From Deltaproteobacteria bacterium (GTDB lineage Bacteria; Desulfobacterota; Desulfarculia; Adiutricales; Adiutricaceae): a stretch of DNA of 52,065 nt. The first letter of the stretch is position 1. Each line of letters begins with the position of its first letter. The position numbers were made by a program, and so were the translations under genes. Below, one piece after another: positions 16,061 through 24,705 of this stretch. The notes under the pieces are model-generated. The model did not search any database and was not told where the DNA came from. It saw only the letters and a program-made list of their open reading frames with translations. The stretch covers positions 1 to 52,065 of the forward strand of contig JAISRZ010000071.1 in the NCBI GenBank assembly GCA_031273455.1, written 5' to 3'.

Positions 16061-17689
16061 CTAGGCGCCTTGAAGCATAGCCGCCAGATCATCTTTGGGG
16101 TTAGTGATGGGCGTAAGCTTAAACTCCTTGGCCAGAACAGCCATTAACCCCGGCTGAATAAAGGCGGGCGGGGTTGGGCCAAGACGGATATTTTTCACGC
16201 CCAAGTGGAGTAAACTTAAGAGGATGGCGCAAGCTTTCTGCTCGTACCAGGACAAAACTAAGCTTAAAGGCAGATCGTTAATGGGCAGTTGAAAAGCCTC
16301 GGATAAAGCCAGAGCGATCTTCACCGCCGAAAAAGCGTCATTGCACTGACCGATATCCAAAAGACGCGGAACCCCTTCGATGTCGCCCAAGTCCAGGTCA
16401 ATGAACCGGAACTTACCGCAAGCTAAAGTTAGGATAAGGGTGTCTTTGGGGGCCAGTTGGACCAGTTCCCGGTAATAGCTCCGCGAGCCTTTAGCCCCAT
16501 CGCAACCGCCAACCAAGATAAACCGTTTTATCAAACCTCTTTGGACGAGATCAATAATCTTAGCCGCGGCCTTGATAACAGCGTTATGACCCCAGCCGGT
16601 TAGGACGTAGGGCCCTTCTTGGGTCTGGGTAAACCCGCCAGCCTTTTTAGCCGCGTTAATGACTGGGGTAAAGTCTATCTCCCCATTTTGGCCAGCGTTA
16701 AGACCCTCTACCCCCGGCCAACCAGTCATCCCGGTGGTGAAGGTTCTTTCTATATAACTGGGGTCAGGCTTCTTTAGGCAGTTAGAGTTAAAGACTATGG
16801 CCCCTGGAAAGTTGACGAACTCTTTAACCTGATTAGGCCAGGCCGTCCCATAATGGCCCACTAGATGGTCCGCCTTTAAGCCCGGGTAAGCGTGGGCGGG
16901 CAACATTTCCCCGTGGGTGTAGACATTAACCCCCTGCCCTTTAGTTTGCTCCAAAAGGCTGGCCAGCTCTTTTAAATCATGTCCGCTAACCAAGATAGCC
17001 GGGCCAGGTTTAAACCCCCGCGAGACCTTAGTGGGCTCTGGATGGCCAAAAGTCTCGGTATGAGCCTTGTCTAAAAGCTCCATGGCCTTAAAGTTGGCCT
17101 CACCGACCTTTAAAGCCCAGGACACCCATTCCTCGACGCTGACATTCCGGTCCAGGGCTAAAGCCAAAACCTCGGCCCCAAAAGCCCATAAGGCCTCATC
17201 CCGGTAACCTAGCTTGTCCGCGTGGTAAAGGTAAGCGGCCAGCCCTTTTAGCCCATAAAGGGCCGTTTCTCGGGCCGAGACAACCTCTAAATGGGCTCCG
17301 CCGCTGTTACCTAGGCTGAATTGTTCGCCGAGCTTAGCCAAATTAGCCGGGTCCTTAGCCGCGATAACGGTCAAACCCGCCTTTTGGCTGGCCGGAGCCC
17401 CTAAAAACAGTTGGTCCCGTAACGAAGCCGCCTGACAAATCATCTCGGCGTAGCTAGCTGGATCGAAGTTGACATTGGTCAAGGTGGCGTACAGAGAGGC
17501 GTACAAGAACCGGCTAACCGTGGGCTCAACCGTCCCTAAAGTCCGCCGCCACTTAGCCCCGGCGGCCAGTTCCTTTAAGACCTGGATCAGAAGATCGCTT
17601 AGCCCGGCCACTTCCGCGGACTTGCCACAAACCCCGACCTTAACGCACCCGGAGCCGTTCTGGGTCTCTTCACATTGAAAGCAAAACAT
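16061..17689 (-). CDS. hcp: Hybrid cluster protein (Hcp; hydroxylamine/NO reductase)
   Basis: Hcp is a cytoplasmic iron-sulfur-oxygen enzyme of anaerobes that reduces nitric oxide and hydroxylamine and has been linked to protein S-nitrosylation. The 542-residue protein has the N-terminal cluster ligands Cys3, Cys6, Cys15 and Cys21 in the C-X2-C-X8-C-X5-C spacing of the strictly anaerobic class. Hybrid-cluster segments SGHDLKEL, THGEMLPAHAYPGL, NSNCLK, LVGGCDGAK, ILTLACGKFRF and DIGQCNDAF supply His, Glu and Cys ligands. AGGAG precedes ATG 17689. It is monocistronic, with its own terminator, and a perfect FNR/HcpR-type palindrome lies about 100 bp upstream. The usual reductase partner Hcr is absent here. 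Confidence 0.96.
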   Translation of the reverse strand: MFCFQCEETQNGSGCVKVGVCGKSAEVAGLSDLLIQVLKELAAGAKWRRTLGTVEPTVSRFLYASLYATLTNVNFDPASYAEMICQAASLRDQLFLGAPASQKAGLTVIAAKDPANLAKLGEQFSLGNSGGAHLEVVSARETALYGLKGLAAYLYHADKLGYRDEALWAFGAEVLALALDRNVSVEEWVSWALKVGEANFKAMELLDKAHTETFGHPEPTKVSRGFKPGPAILVSGHDLKELASLLEQTKGQGVNVYTHGEMLPAHAYPGLKADHLVGHYGTAWPNQVKEFVNFPGAIVFNSNCLKKPDPSYIERTFTTGMTGWPGVEGLNAGQNGEIDFTPVINAAKKAGGFTQTQEGPYVLTGWGHNAVIKAAAKIIDLVQRGLIKRFILVGGCDGAKGSRSYYRELVQLAPKDTLILTLACGKFRFIDLDLGDIEGVPRLLDIGQCNDAFSAVKIALALSEAFQLPINDLPLSLVLSWYEQKACAILLSLLHLGVKNIRLGPTPPAFIQPGLMAVLAKEFKLTPITNPKDDLAAMLQGA

Positions 17690-17783
17690 GGCTTCTCCTT
17701 ATTGAGCGGATTTTTCCCGAAATAATCGCGAGCGACGTTCCCTGGGAATGAAGTTAGTTTAGGTCCGCTCTAAGGCTCTGTCT

Positions 17784-17797
17784 TTGATTTGGATCAA
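17784..17797 (-). promoter_or_regulatory. FNR/HcpR-type operator upstream of hcp
   Basis: TTGAT-TTGG-ATCAA is a perfect 5-4-5 palindrome matching the FNR consensus. It is centred about 101 bp upstream of the hcp start codon, consistent with activation by a CRP/FNR-family regulator under anoxia or nitrosative stress. Deltaproteobacterial HcpR sites are similar but often TTGAC-type, so the cognate regulator is uncertain. Confidence 0.75.
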
Positions 17798-18176
17798 GAA
17801 ACCGCGCGTAAACGCTAAAAAAGCGATATTTTTTCTGACGGATAGTCGGCGACTAAGAAGATGGGGGAATATGGAAGAGTTAAGCGCGCTAATAAAGGGG
17901 CTAGAACTATTAAGCGGCTTCCTTAAGGCTAACTGGCCTTTATGGCCTTTCCGCTGTGAATCGGGCCTTTAAACCCTCTTTTAAAGCGCCAGGCGGGGAA
18001 ACCTAAGGGTTTTTAAAGGTTATAAAGGGCGTATGACCGGCGGTGAAACCTTGAGACTCCCTCAAGTTGGACCTTGCGATGGAAACAACCTTAGACCCCA
18101 GCCATGGCCAATGCCAGAAACCGTGGGTCGCCGCCTGTCGCCGCCAAACAAGTTTTTTCAACTAAGAAATAAGTAT
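17798..18176. other. Intergenic region, no supported gene
   Basis: Only short open frames without good starts are present. A GC-rich stretch at about 18030-18150 can fold (GGCGG near 18039 with CCGCC near 18130), but I could not assign it to an RNA family. Confidence 0.45.
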
Positions 18177-19865
18177 TTACCAACCTTTTTTATACTCAAT
18201 CCTAGGATCCGCTTTGTAATCACCAAAAGTATACGCGACTTGCTGAGATACATGCATATATATAACTATTAATAAATAAAAAATAATGTCAATAACTATA
18301 GCTATTAATATTATTAATATACTCTCTAAAATATAATCTGGAACATAAATTATACAACATGATATTTCAGCTAAATATAATAAAAAATTTAGATCATTAA
18401 ATGCATTACAATTAATTGATTTACATATGAACAATAAAATTGTTATTATATATAAAAATATCGATAATGACATAAAACCTACTACATAATCTTCATTTAT
18501 CGTTGTAAATTTTATCAATTCAAATATTTCTCCGTATCCATCAGTAATTTTATCTACAATTGAAATATATAAATACATTCTAGCGACTAAATAAAATAAA
18601 GCTAATTGTATAACACCAAAGAATTTCGGTTTACCACTGCTTGAGGAGACATAAAAATATTTCGGAAGATATCGCTCCTCCTCAACCTTCTCCTCATGCG
18701 CGGACGAGGATGGACTGGGTTTTCGCGTCGGTTTTGGTTGTAAAAGAGGCTGTATAACCCGCAACTTTTCAGGCGTCCCCGCTGGAGTTTGAGGCGATGG
18801 CGGCGGAACCGAGTTTGGGACCCTAGTCTCTAAGTTGACCAGCGGCGCGCTTGGCGAGGCGACCGGTTTAAGTTCTTCAGAGGCTATAATAGGCGTTCCC
18901 AAAGCCTCCGGGCGAATGTTCTCCGCCTGACGCGCGCTTTCGTTCTTTTCTCCATTTAAGGTTAAGTAAAATTCTTTCACCCCTTGGATGCGGTTGGTTC
19001 TGGTCAGTCTTAAGCTCCCGACCAAAGCGGCCTTTAAAACAAGCGGAATTCGCTGTTTTTGGCAAAGCTCATCTAGCTCTTTGTCTAAAGGATCTGGCTC
19101 GTTTTCCATGATCGCCGCTTGGCGATCCAGAGATGAGACTGGGGCCACTCCAGCCAGACAGAAGTACAAAGACGCGCCTAAAGAGTAAATATCAGTCCAG
19201 GGCCCTTGCACATTCGCTTTGGAGGAGTACTGCTCTAAGGGCGAATAGCCAGGCGTTAGGATGACGCTAAGGCTCTTGCTTCTAGCGGCGAGAGCGTTGC
19301 GAGAGGCCCCAAAGTCGATCAACATGGGTTCGCCGTTCGTCTTAAAAAAGATATTTTCCGGTTTGATGTCCCGGTGCAGATACCCTTGACTATGGAGAGC
19401 TTTTAACCCCCGTAATATACCTGGTAGCCAATTGACTTTCTGTTTTAGGGTCATAACGCCTTTTCGGTCATCCACTATCACTTGGGCCAAAGTCCGTCCC
19501 TCCCAAAAAGGCATGACTAAATAAGCTGTTCCTAAGGCCTCAAAATAATCAATAATTTGGACTATATTAGGATGATTAAAGGTGGCTAAGGTCTCCGCCT
19601 CTCGCAAAAAAGAGTCTATCCCAGTGTCAATCGGGCCTTGGTCGGAGGTCATTTTAGGCACGACAGTATAACTATTTTTAACGCGATAAAAATTATCTTG
19701 AAGAAAATGTTCCTTAATAACTACTAAATTTCCTGAATTAAGATCCTTAGCCTTATAAGTAACGCCAAAGCCACCCTGCCCTAGAATTTTATCAATAATA
19801 TAGTTACCTAAATGGAAGCCTTTAGGTAAACTACTATCAATAATATCATCTTTTGTTATTTTCAT
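18177..19865 (-). CDS. Membrane-anchored Ser/Thr protein kinase (PknB type), copy 1
   Basis: This 562-residue protein has an N-terminal Hanks-type kinase domain (about 17-310). Visible motifs are the glycine loop GQGGFGVTY (29-37), ATP-binding Lys51 in VVIKEH, Glu89, the catalytic loop HRDIKPEN (164-171) and DFG (184-186); the activation segment is TPGYSPLEQY and subdomain IX is GPWTDIYSLGA. A Pro/Ser-rich linker (about 320-400) leads to several hydrophobic segments (about 410-540), so the kinase is cytoplasmic and membrane-anchored. All catalytic residues are present. It is divergent from an LprI-like secreted protein gene at 20090, and this pair has a tandem duplicate at 21073-23730. ATG 19865 follows an AT-rich leader. 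Substrates unknown; FHA proteins downstream in the island are candidates. Confidence 0.93.
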   Translation of the reverse strand: MKITKDDIIDSSLPKGFHLGNYIIDKILGQGGFGVTYKAKDLNSGNLVVIKEHFLQDNFYRVKNSYTVVPKMTSDQGPIDTGIDSFLREAETLATFNHPNIVQIIDYFEALGTAYLVMPFWEGRTLAQVIVDDRKGVMTLKQKVNWLPGILRGLKALHSQGYLHRDIKPENIFFKTNGEPMLIDFGASRNALAARSKSLSVILTPGYSPLEQYSSKANVQGPWTDIYSLGASLYFCLAGVAPVSSLDRQAAIMENEPDPLDKELDELCQKQRIPLVLKAALVGSLRLTRTNRIQGVKEFYLTLNGEKNESARQAENIRPEALGTPIIASEELKPVASPSAPLVNLETRVPNSVPPPSPQTPAGTPEKLRVIQPLLQPKPTRKPSPSSSAHEEKVEEERYLPKYFYVSSSSGKPKFFGVIQLALFYLVARMYLYISIVDKITDGYGEIFELIKFTTINEDYVVGFMSLSIFLYIITILLFICKSINCNAFNDLNFLLYLAEISCCIIYVPDYILESILIILIAIVIDIIFYLLIVIYMHVSQQVAYTFGDYKADPRIEYKKGW

Positions 19866-19962
19866 AGTAATTACTAAACTGTTTATAAAAATTACAAAAA
19901 CTAAAACTTACAAAAAAATTCTTAAAACAAGCTATTATTATCAAACTTATCAAATTATCTTT

Positions 19963-19991
19963 TCGCCAAAACCCGCGATCTAAGGTAAAAT
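19963..19991 (+). promoter_or_regulatory. Predicted promoter of LprI-like gene 1 (duplicated sequence)
   Basis: TCGCCA (19963-19968), a 17-bp spacer and TAAAAT (19986-19991). The block AAACCCGCGATCTAAGG between them is identical in front of the second LprI-like gene (22827-22855), which supports function or recent duplication. Confidence 0.5.
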
Positions 19992-20089
19992 AAACTTTAG
20001 CTTACGAGAACTATTTGGGACTTAATCAGCGACTAGACTTACGCGACTTACGCGATGTTCACAGTGACATCGGCCTTAAGAGGCCCATT

Positions 20090-20803
20090 ATGTTTTTTCT
20101 TTTCCCAAAGAGGATAGGCGGTGGCCTGGGGAAACAGGCCAGGAAAACAGCGGCCAGCTTATTTTTCGCGATCCTACTTTGGTCCGCTGGGGCTATGGCT
20201 CTGCCAGACTCTGAAGTTCAACGGTTAAAGGCCCAAGATCCCTTATTCGCCTGGGTTGAGGACACTATTGTCGATACCTGGCGTCGGTTTCCCTCGCAAA
20301 CTAAAAGAGAAGTCCGCCAAAATCAGATCGACTGGGTTCAAACTGACCGGGATCTAGAAGCCCAGTATCTGATGGACAAAGGTCTGCCTTACGCCGACGC
20401 TTACATTTTCTGCACGGCCGCGCGCAATAACCAGCTGGTTGACATCTTACCCCCTAACCATAAAAAAAACTATGTTCACATAGATTTAGAACTTTTAGTG
20501 AAGACTATGGTAGAAAGAAAACGTGAAAGCGCCAATTCAAGGGGTGGTAACGCTACGCCCCCGGCCCCACAGGCCCCTCCGGCGCCAACTCCGATTCCAA
20601 CTCCCGCGCCACCAACTCAAACTTCCGCCACCCAAATCGATTACAACTCGGATGAAGTTTCTAAAAACCTGTATTCTATTATCCAACTGCCCAAAGACGT
20701 GGCGAAACAAGCTCTTCATTATTATAAAATTATCTGGATCATAGTAGTGGTGGTCTCTTTTATGATTGTTATAGGTTTAGTATACCATAACCCTATAAAA
20801 TAA
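20090..20803 (+). CDS. Secreted LprI-like (DUF1311-type) protein with C-terminal membrane anchor, copy 1
   Basis: I place the start at ATG 20090, after TTAAGAGG and just before a signal peptide (MFFLFPKRIGGG..., hydrophobic SLFFAILLWSAGAMA). The exported domain reads [30 protein letters not shown], which fits the LprI/DUF1311 pattern R-x-x-Q-x-x-W-x-x-x-R-D, then FCTAARNNQLVDIL. A Pro/Thr-rich linker and one C-terminal hydrophobic segment (IIWIIVVVVSFMIVIGLVY) follow, so the domain probably faces the periplasm tethered by the C-terminal span. LprI-like domains are known as lysozyme inhibitors in some bacteria, but that function here is only inference. Divergent from kinase copy 1; a close paralogue lies at 22945-23730. 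Confidence 0.7.
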   Translation: MFFLFPKRIGGGLGKQARKTAASLFFAILLWSAGAMALPDSEVQRLKAQDPLFAWVEDTIVDTWRRFPSQTKREVRQNQIDWVQTDRDLEAQYLMDKGLPYADAYIFCTAARNNQLVDILPPNHKKNYVHIDLELLVKTMVERKRESANSRGGNATPPAPQAPPAPTPIPTPAPPTQTSATQIDYNSDEVSKNLYSIIQLPKDVAKQALHYYKIIWIIVVVVSFMIVIGLVYHNPIK

Positions 20804-21016
20804 GATTTTTTAGCTTTATACACGGTAATAATTATCGCAATACAAATAATATACTATGCTTACAGTTAATACATTCTCTATAGGCCAGCTTTAATAATAT
20901 ATTTTACACTAAACAGTCGCTTTCTAAGAATAGAAAAACCAGAAAAATTGAAAATTTAGCTTATCTTCGTCAATCCTCTTAGCAACCCTCTTCCAACAAA
21001 CCCTTTTCCAACACAT

Positions 21017-21090
21017 GACTAGACTTACGCGATGTTCTCAGCGTCATTAGATTAAAGAGGGTCATTATTATGTTATTTCTTTCTACTCTT
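21017..21090 (+). repeat. Third copy of the LprI-like gene leader and start (remnant)
   Basis: The stretch GACTAGACTTACGCGATGTT ... AAAGAGGGTCATTATT-ATG at 21017-21073 closely matches the leader of LprI-like gene 1 (about 20031-20092), including the ribosome site and ATG. The similarity then ends after a few codons within the 3' end of kinase copy 2. It marks a junction of the tandem duplication. Confidence 0.7.
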
Positions 21091-22733
21091 AAGCGTTTTA
21101 GGATCCGCCCGGTAATCGCTAAAAGTATAAGCGACTTGCCGAGATGTATGCATATATATAACTACCAACAAATAAAAAACTATATCAATTATTATAAAAA
21201 TAATTGCTTCAAATATATTTAACAAAAGCTTATTATCTATTAACAATATAAATAAAGATATGAAAACAGAATATACAGCAAAAATTAAATCATTAAATAC
21301 AATACAAGACTTTGTTCTACCATGATATAAATAAATTAAATATATAGATGCTGTTAAAATGATAATCAACGTTATGACTCCAAAAAAAACATTTAATTTT
21401 ATTAAAAAAGCACAAATAAATGTATAAATAAATACTCTGCAAAAAAAATAGAAAAAAACCAATTCCATAACACCGTATATTTTCGGTTTACCAGTTTTTT
21501 TGTTGACAAGGATATATGTCGGTAAAAAACGCTCCTTTTCCGGCGAAGGCGGTGAGGGTCTAGATATTGAAGGACTGGGTTCACTAGGCGACTTTGGTTG
21601 GCTTGTATTTAAGAGCGGCCCTTCAACCTTTGCCATTTCTGGCGTTGCCGCGGGAGTTTGAGGCGGCGGCGGAACCAAGTTTGGGAACCTAGTTTCTAAT
21701 TTGACCGGCGGCGCGACCGGCGTTGAGATCAGATTAAGTTCTTCCTGGGGGGCCTGAGGCGTTCCCAAAGTCTTAGGACTAATAATATCCTCTTGACGCG
21801 CGCTTTCGTTCTCACTTGGCCCATATAAGGCTAGCGAAAACTCTTTCACCCCTTGAAGACGGTTTTTCCTGGAAAATTTTAAACTACCAATCAAGGCCGC
21901 CTTTAAGCCTGGCGAAATTTTCCGTTTTTTGAAGAGCTTTTCCAGATCTTTATCCAAAGGATCTGGTTCGTGATCCGAGATGGCCGTTTGACGTTCCTTA
22001 GCTGAGGTCGGAGTCTCGCCTGTTAGGCAGAAGTACAAGGTGGCGCCTAAAGAATAAATGTCAGTCCAGGGTCCTTGAACATCCGCTTTATTAGAGCGCT
22101 GCTCTATGGGCGAGTAATCAGGAGTTAGGAGGACGCTAAGGTTATTGTTTCTAGCGCCGAGAGCGTTAAGGGAGGCCCCAAAGTCAATCAACATGGGCTC
22201 TCCGTCCGCCTTAAAATAGATATTCTCCGGTTTGATATCTCGGTGAAGGTACCCTTTACGGTGGAGAGCCTTTAGGCCACTTAAAATCCCTGGTAACCAA
22301 CTCAGTTTTCGCTCCAGAGGCATAAGGCCGTGGGGTCATCCTCGATCATTTTGGCCAAAGTCCGCCCTTCCCAAAAGGGCATGACTATATAAGCCGTTCC
22401 CATAGCCTCAAAATAATCAATAATTTGGACTATATTTGGATGACTAAAGGCGGCTAAAGTCTTCGCCTCCCGCAAAAAGGCGTCTATACCAGTATCTATT
22501 ACGCCTTGGCTGACGGACTCTTTAGGGGCGACAGTATAACAATCCTTAAGGCGGGTGAAAAAAGCCTGAGAGTAATGCTCCTTAATAACCACCAATTTGC
22601 CAGAATTGACTTCCTTAGCTTTGTAAGTAACGCCAAAGCCGCCTTGGCCTAAAATTATGTCAATAATGTAACCGCCCAGACGGAAGCCCGGTTGTAATTT
22701 GTCACTAGTAGAACTTGAATAATCTATATTCAT
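21073..22733 (-). pseudogene. Membrane-anchored Ser/Thr protein kinase, copy 2, frameshifted
   Basis: This is a paralogue of the kinase at 18177-19865, in the same architecture: kinase domain, Pro-rich linker and hydrophobic C-terminus. The first part (22733 to about 22302) contains GQGGFGVTY and the VVIKEH Lys and ends EDDPTALCLWSEN-stop. The second part (from 22323) reads MPLERKLSWLPGIL, HRDIKPEN and DFG. Alignment with copy 1 (DDRKGVMTLKQK) shows that one base is missing near 22332-22335, a run of four G on the plus strand; one more G would give DDPHGLMPL and restore the gene. It may be a real inactivation, a phase-variable homopolymer, or a sequencing error. All key catalytic motifs are otherwise intact. 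Confidence 0.85.
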
Positions 22734-22826
22734 AATAATTAGTAAATTATCAACAAAAAATTATATTAAAATATTTAAAAAACTATAAATTAAGCTATTG
22801 TTATTAAACGCGTTTTCATTTTCTTT

Positions 22827-22855
22827 TCGCCTAAACCCGCGATCTAAGGTAAAAT
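22827..22855 (+). promoter_or_regulatory. Predicted promoter of LprI-like gene 2
   Basis: TCGCCT (22827-22832), a 17-bp spacer and TAAAAT (22850-22855), in the same sequence block as the promoter at 19963-19991. Confidence 0.5.
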
Positions 22856-22944
22856 GACTTTAAACTGGCGCGAACTATTTAGAGTTTGTAAAGCGACTAA
22901 ACTTACGCGACGCTCAAAGCGATATCGTCCTTAAGAGGCCTATC

Positions 22945-23730
22945 ATGTTTCTTTCTCCCAGGGGGTTAAGCTCCCTCGGGAAAAAGGCCGTAAAAACAGC
23001 GGCCTACCTATTTTTCTTGATCCTCTTTGGGTCTTCCGGGGCTTTAGCTCTGTCAAGCTCCGTGGCCCAGCGGTTACGGGATCAGGATCCGTTATACGCC
23101 TTAGTTGAGGACACTCTTGTCGATACCTGGCGTCGGCTTCCCCCAAATTTTTCAAGAGGAATCCGCGATAACCAGATCGCCTGGGTCCAAACTGACCGCG
23201 ACCTGGAAGCCAAGATTCTGATGGGGGAAGGGTTGTCTTTCGCCGAAGCCTACATTTTCTGCACAGCCATCCGCAATAACCAACTGGTTGAACTCTTACC
23301 CCTTGATATCAAAACTGATTTTGTTACCATAGATTTAGATAACTTAACCTATCTTATAAGAAAAAGAAATAGCAATAACGCCGATTCAGATGATGGTAAC
23401 GTTAGACCTCCGATCACTCCAAAGCTGACGCCAAAACCCACTCCCGCGCCAAAGCCGACTCCCAAACCAACCCCAGCGCCAAAGCCACGTCCCGCGCCTA
23501 CGCCCGCTCCCAAACCAACCCCAGTTCCAAAGCCAACGCCCGCTCCCAATAATGATATCGATTCAAAAGGCGCTCCCCAAAATCTGTATACCACTTTAAA
23601 ACTACCTGAAGACGTGGCGATACGCGTTCTTCGTTATTGTATAGCTATCTGGAGCGTGATAATAACTACCTCTTTTATAATTATTTTCCGTTTACTAAAA
23701 TACGATCCCCTAAAACAAGACAATATTTAA
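22945..23730 (+). CDS. Secreted LprI-like (DUF1311-type) protein with C-terminal membrane anchor, copy 2
   Basis: This 261-residue paralogue of the protein at 20090-20803 has a signal peptide ([21 protein letters not shown]) and the exported domain [30 protein letters not shown] with [15 protein letters not shown] longer linker follows, built of [11 protein letters not shown] repeats (about residues 150-195), then one membrane segment ([18 protein letters not shown]). The repeat linker resembles periplasm- or wall-spanning stalks. AAGAGG precedes ATG 22945. The gene is divergent from kinase copy 2 and its stop codon directly abuts that of the convergent PP2C gene. The shared layout suggests that each kinase works with its own surface-exposed LprI-like partner, an inference. 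Confidence 0.7.
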   Translation: MFLSPRGLSSLGKKAVKTAAYLFFLILFGSSGALALSSSVAQRLRDQDPLYALVEDTLVDTWRRLPPNFSRGIRDNQIAWVQTDRDLEAKILMGEGLSFAEAYIFCTAIRNNQLVELLPLDIKTDFVTIDLDNLTYLIRKRNSNNADSDDGNVRPPITPKLTPKPTPAPKPTPKPTPAPKPRPAPTPAPKPTPVPKPTPAPNNDIDSKGAPQNLYTTLKLPEDVAIRVLRYCIAIWSVIITTSFIIIFRLLKYDPLKQDNI

Positions 23731-24561
23731 CTATTTATTTTTTTTATTAACAATAACTACTATTACACTGTAGTTATCGTATTCCGGCTCTCTAGCTAAG
23801 GCCTTTTCTTTTAGTTCGGTTTCCAGATTATAGATTACCTGAAAGTAGTCATTTTCCGAACAAGAGACCGCTGGAAAAGCCAGAGAGCTTAACCTATCTT
23901 CCTCAATCCACTCCCAAAAGCCATCCGTGGCCAGGATAACCAGGTCAAATTCCCCCCGTTCAGCGGAAGACCCCAAAGTCGGCTTAGGATAAGGGTTATC
24001 ATTACCCAAGGATTTGACCAGTAAGTGCCGGTTAGGATCGTGTCTTATCTCCTCGGGGTCCATTTCCCCAGCCGCGGCCAAAGCTTGGGCCACGGTGTGA
24101 TCCAAAGTCTGAAACAGAATCTTTTGGTCATTATTGAGGTATAGCCGAGTATCGCCCACATGGCCCCAGCGACAGAAACCGTCTTTAACCTCGACCAACG
24201 TCAGGGTGGAGCTCATTAAAGACTTAGCCCGGTCCTTCTGCCTAGCCAAAAGGACGCTCTCATGAGCCGCTTTAAAAGCCTCGGGGATAAGCTCTCCCTC
24301 ATCGGCCACACTATCAAGAGCTCTTAAAACTCCAGTCACCGCCGCCCTTGAGGCCTCACGTCCGCCAGCTAGGCCACCCAAACCGTCCGCTAGAGCCAGA
24401 TAAAGCTCCCCACTATCCGTTAGCCTTAGACCCCAGGCGTCCTGATTTTCCTTCCGCCCCCCACGGTCCGACAGAACCAAGACCACCAAGTTATCGGTCT
24501 GGACCAGGGTTTTCGAGCGCTGGCGGTTATCTTCTTTCTCATAGGAGAGTTCAGTTAGCAA
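23731..24561 (-). CDS. PP2C-family Ser/Thr protein phosphatase, soluble
   Basis: PPM/PP2C phosphatases reverse the action of Hanks-type kinases, using two metal ions. The 276-residue protein shows the family motifs in order: SDRGGRKENQDAW (31-43), LALADGLGGLAGG (Asp of the metal site), TLTLVEVKDGFCRWGHVGDTRLYL, LATDGFWEWI and YDNYSVIVVIV, with the Asp residues for metal binding present. It has no membrane segment. It is the last gene of the minus-strand set, 144 bases after kinase 3, and ends base-to-base against LprI-like gene 2. It likely counteracts one or more of the three kinases. The start at 24561 gives a short N-terminal extension before the domain. Confidence 0.93.
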   Translation of the reverse strand: MLTELSYEKEDNRQRSKTLVQTDNLVVLVLSDRGGRKENQDAWGLRLTDSGELYLALADGLGGLAGGREASRAAVTGVLRALDSVADEGELIPEAFKAAHESVLLARQKDRAKSLMSSTLTLVEVKDGFCRWGHVGDTRLYLNNDQKILFQTLDHTVAQALAAAGEMDPEEIRHDPNRHLLVKSLGNDNPYPKPTLGSSAERGEFDLVILATDGFWEWIEEDRLSSLAFPAVSCSENDYFQVIYNLETELKEKALAREPEYDNYSVIVVIVNKKNK

Positions 24562-24705
24562 ACCGGGTTACCTCCAAAAAATACAACCCAAGCCAATCTC
24601 CGCTGGGACCTATGACCGAGGGCTTATAGCCAAATAGCGCACGCTTCAGGTTATCGCGCTAACTTTATTATTTAAAACACATGTTATTGTTTATTTTAAA
24701 AAATA

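Noticed and set aside
17870..17971. Small open frame MEELSALIKGLELL...
   Set aside because: No ribosome site; it sits between the hcp operator and the kinase gene with no supporting evidence.
17975..18150. Cobalamin-riboswitch-like words (GGGGAA, GGTGAAACC, GCCAGAAACC) on the plus strand
   Set aside because: Spacing between the boxes is wrong, there is no plus-strand gene downstream until 20090, and the paired core could not be built.
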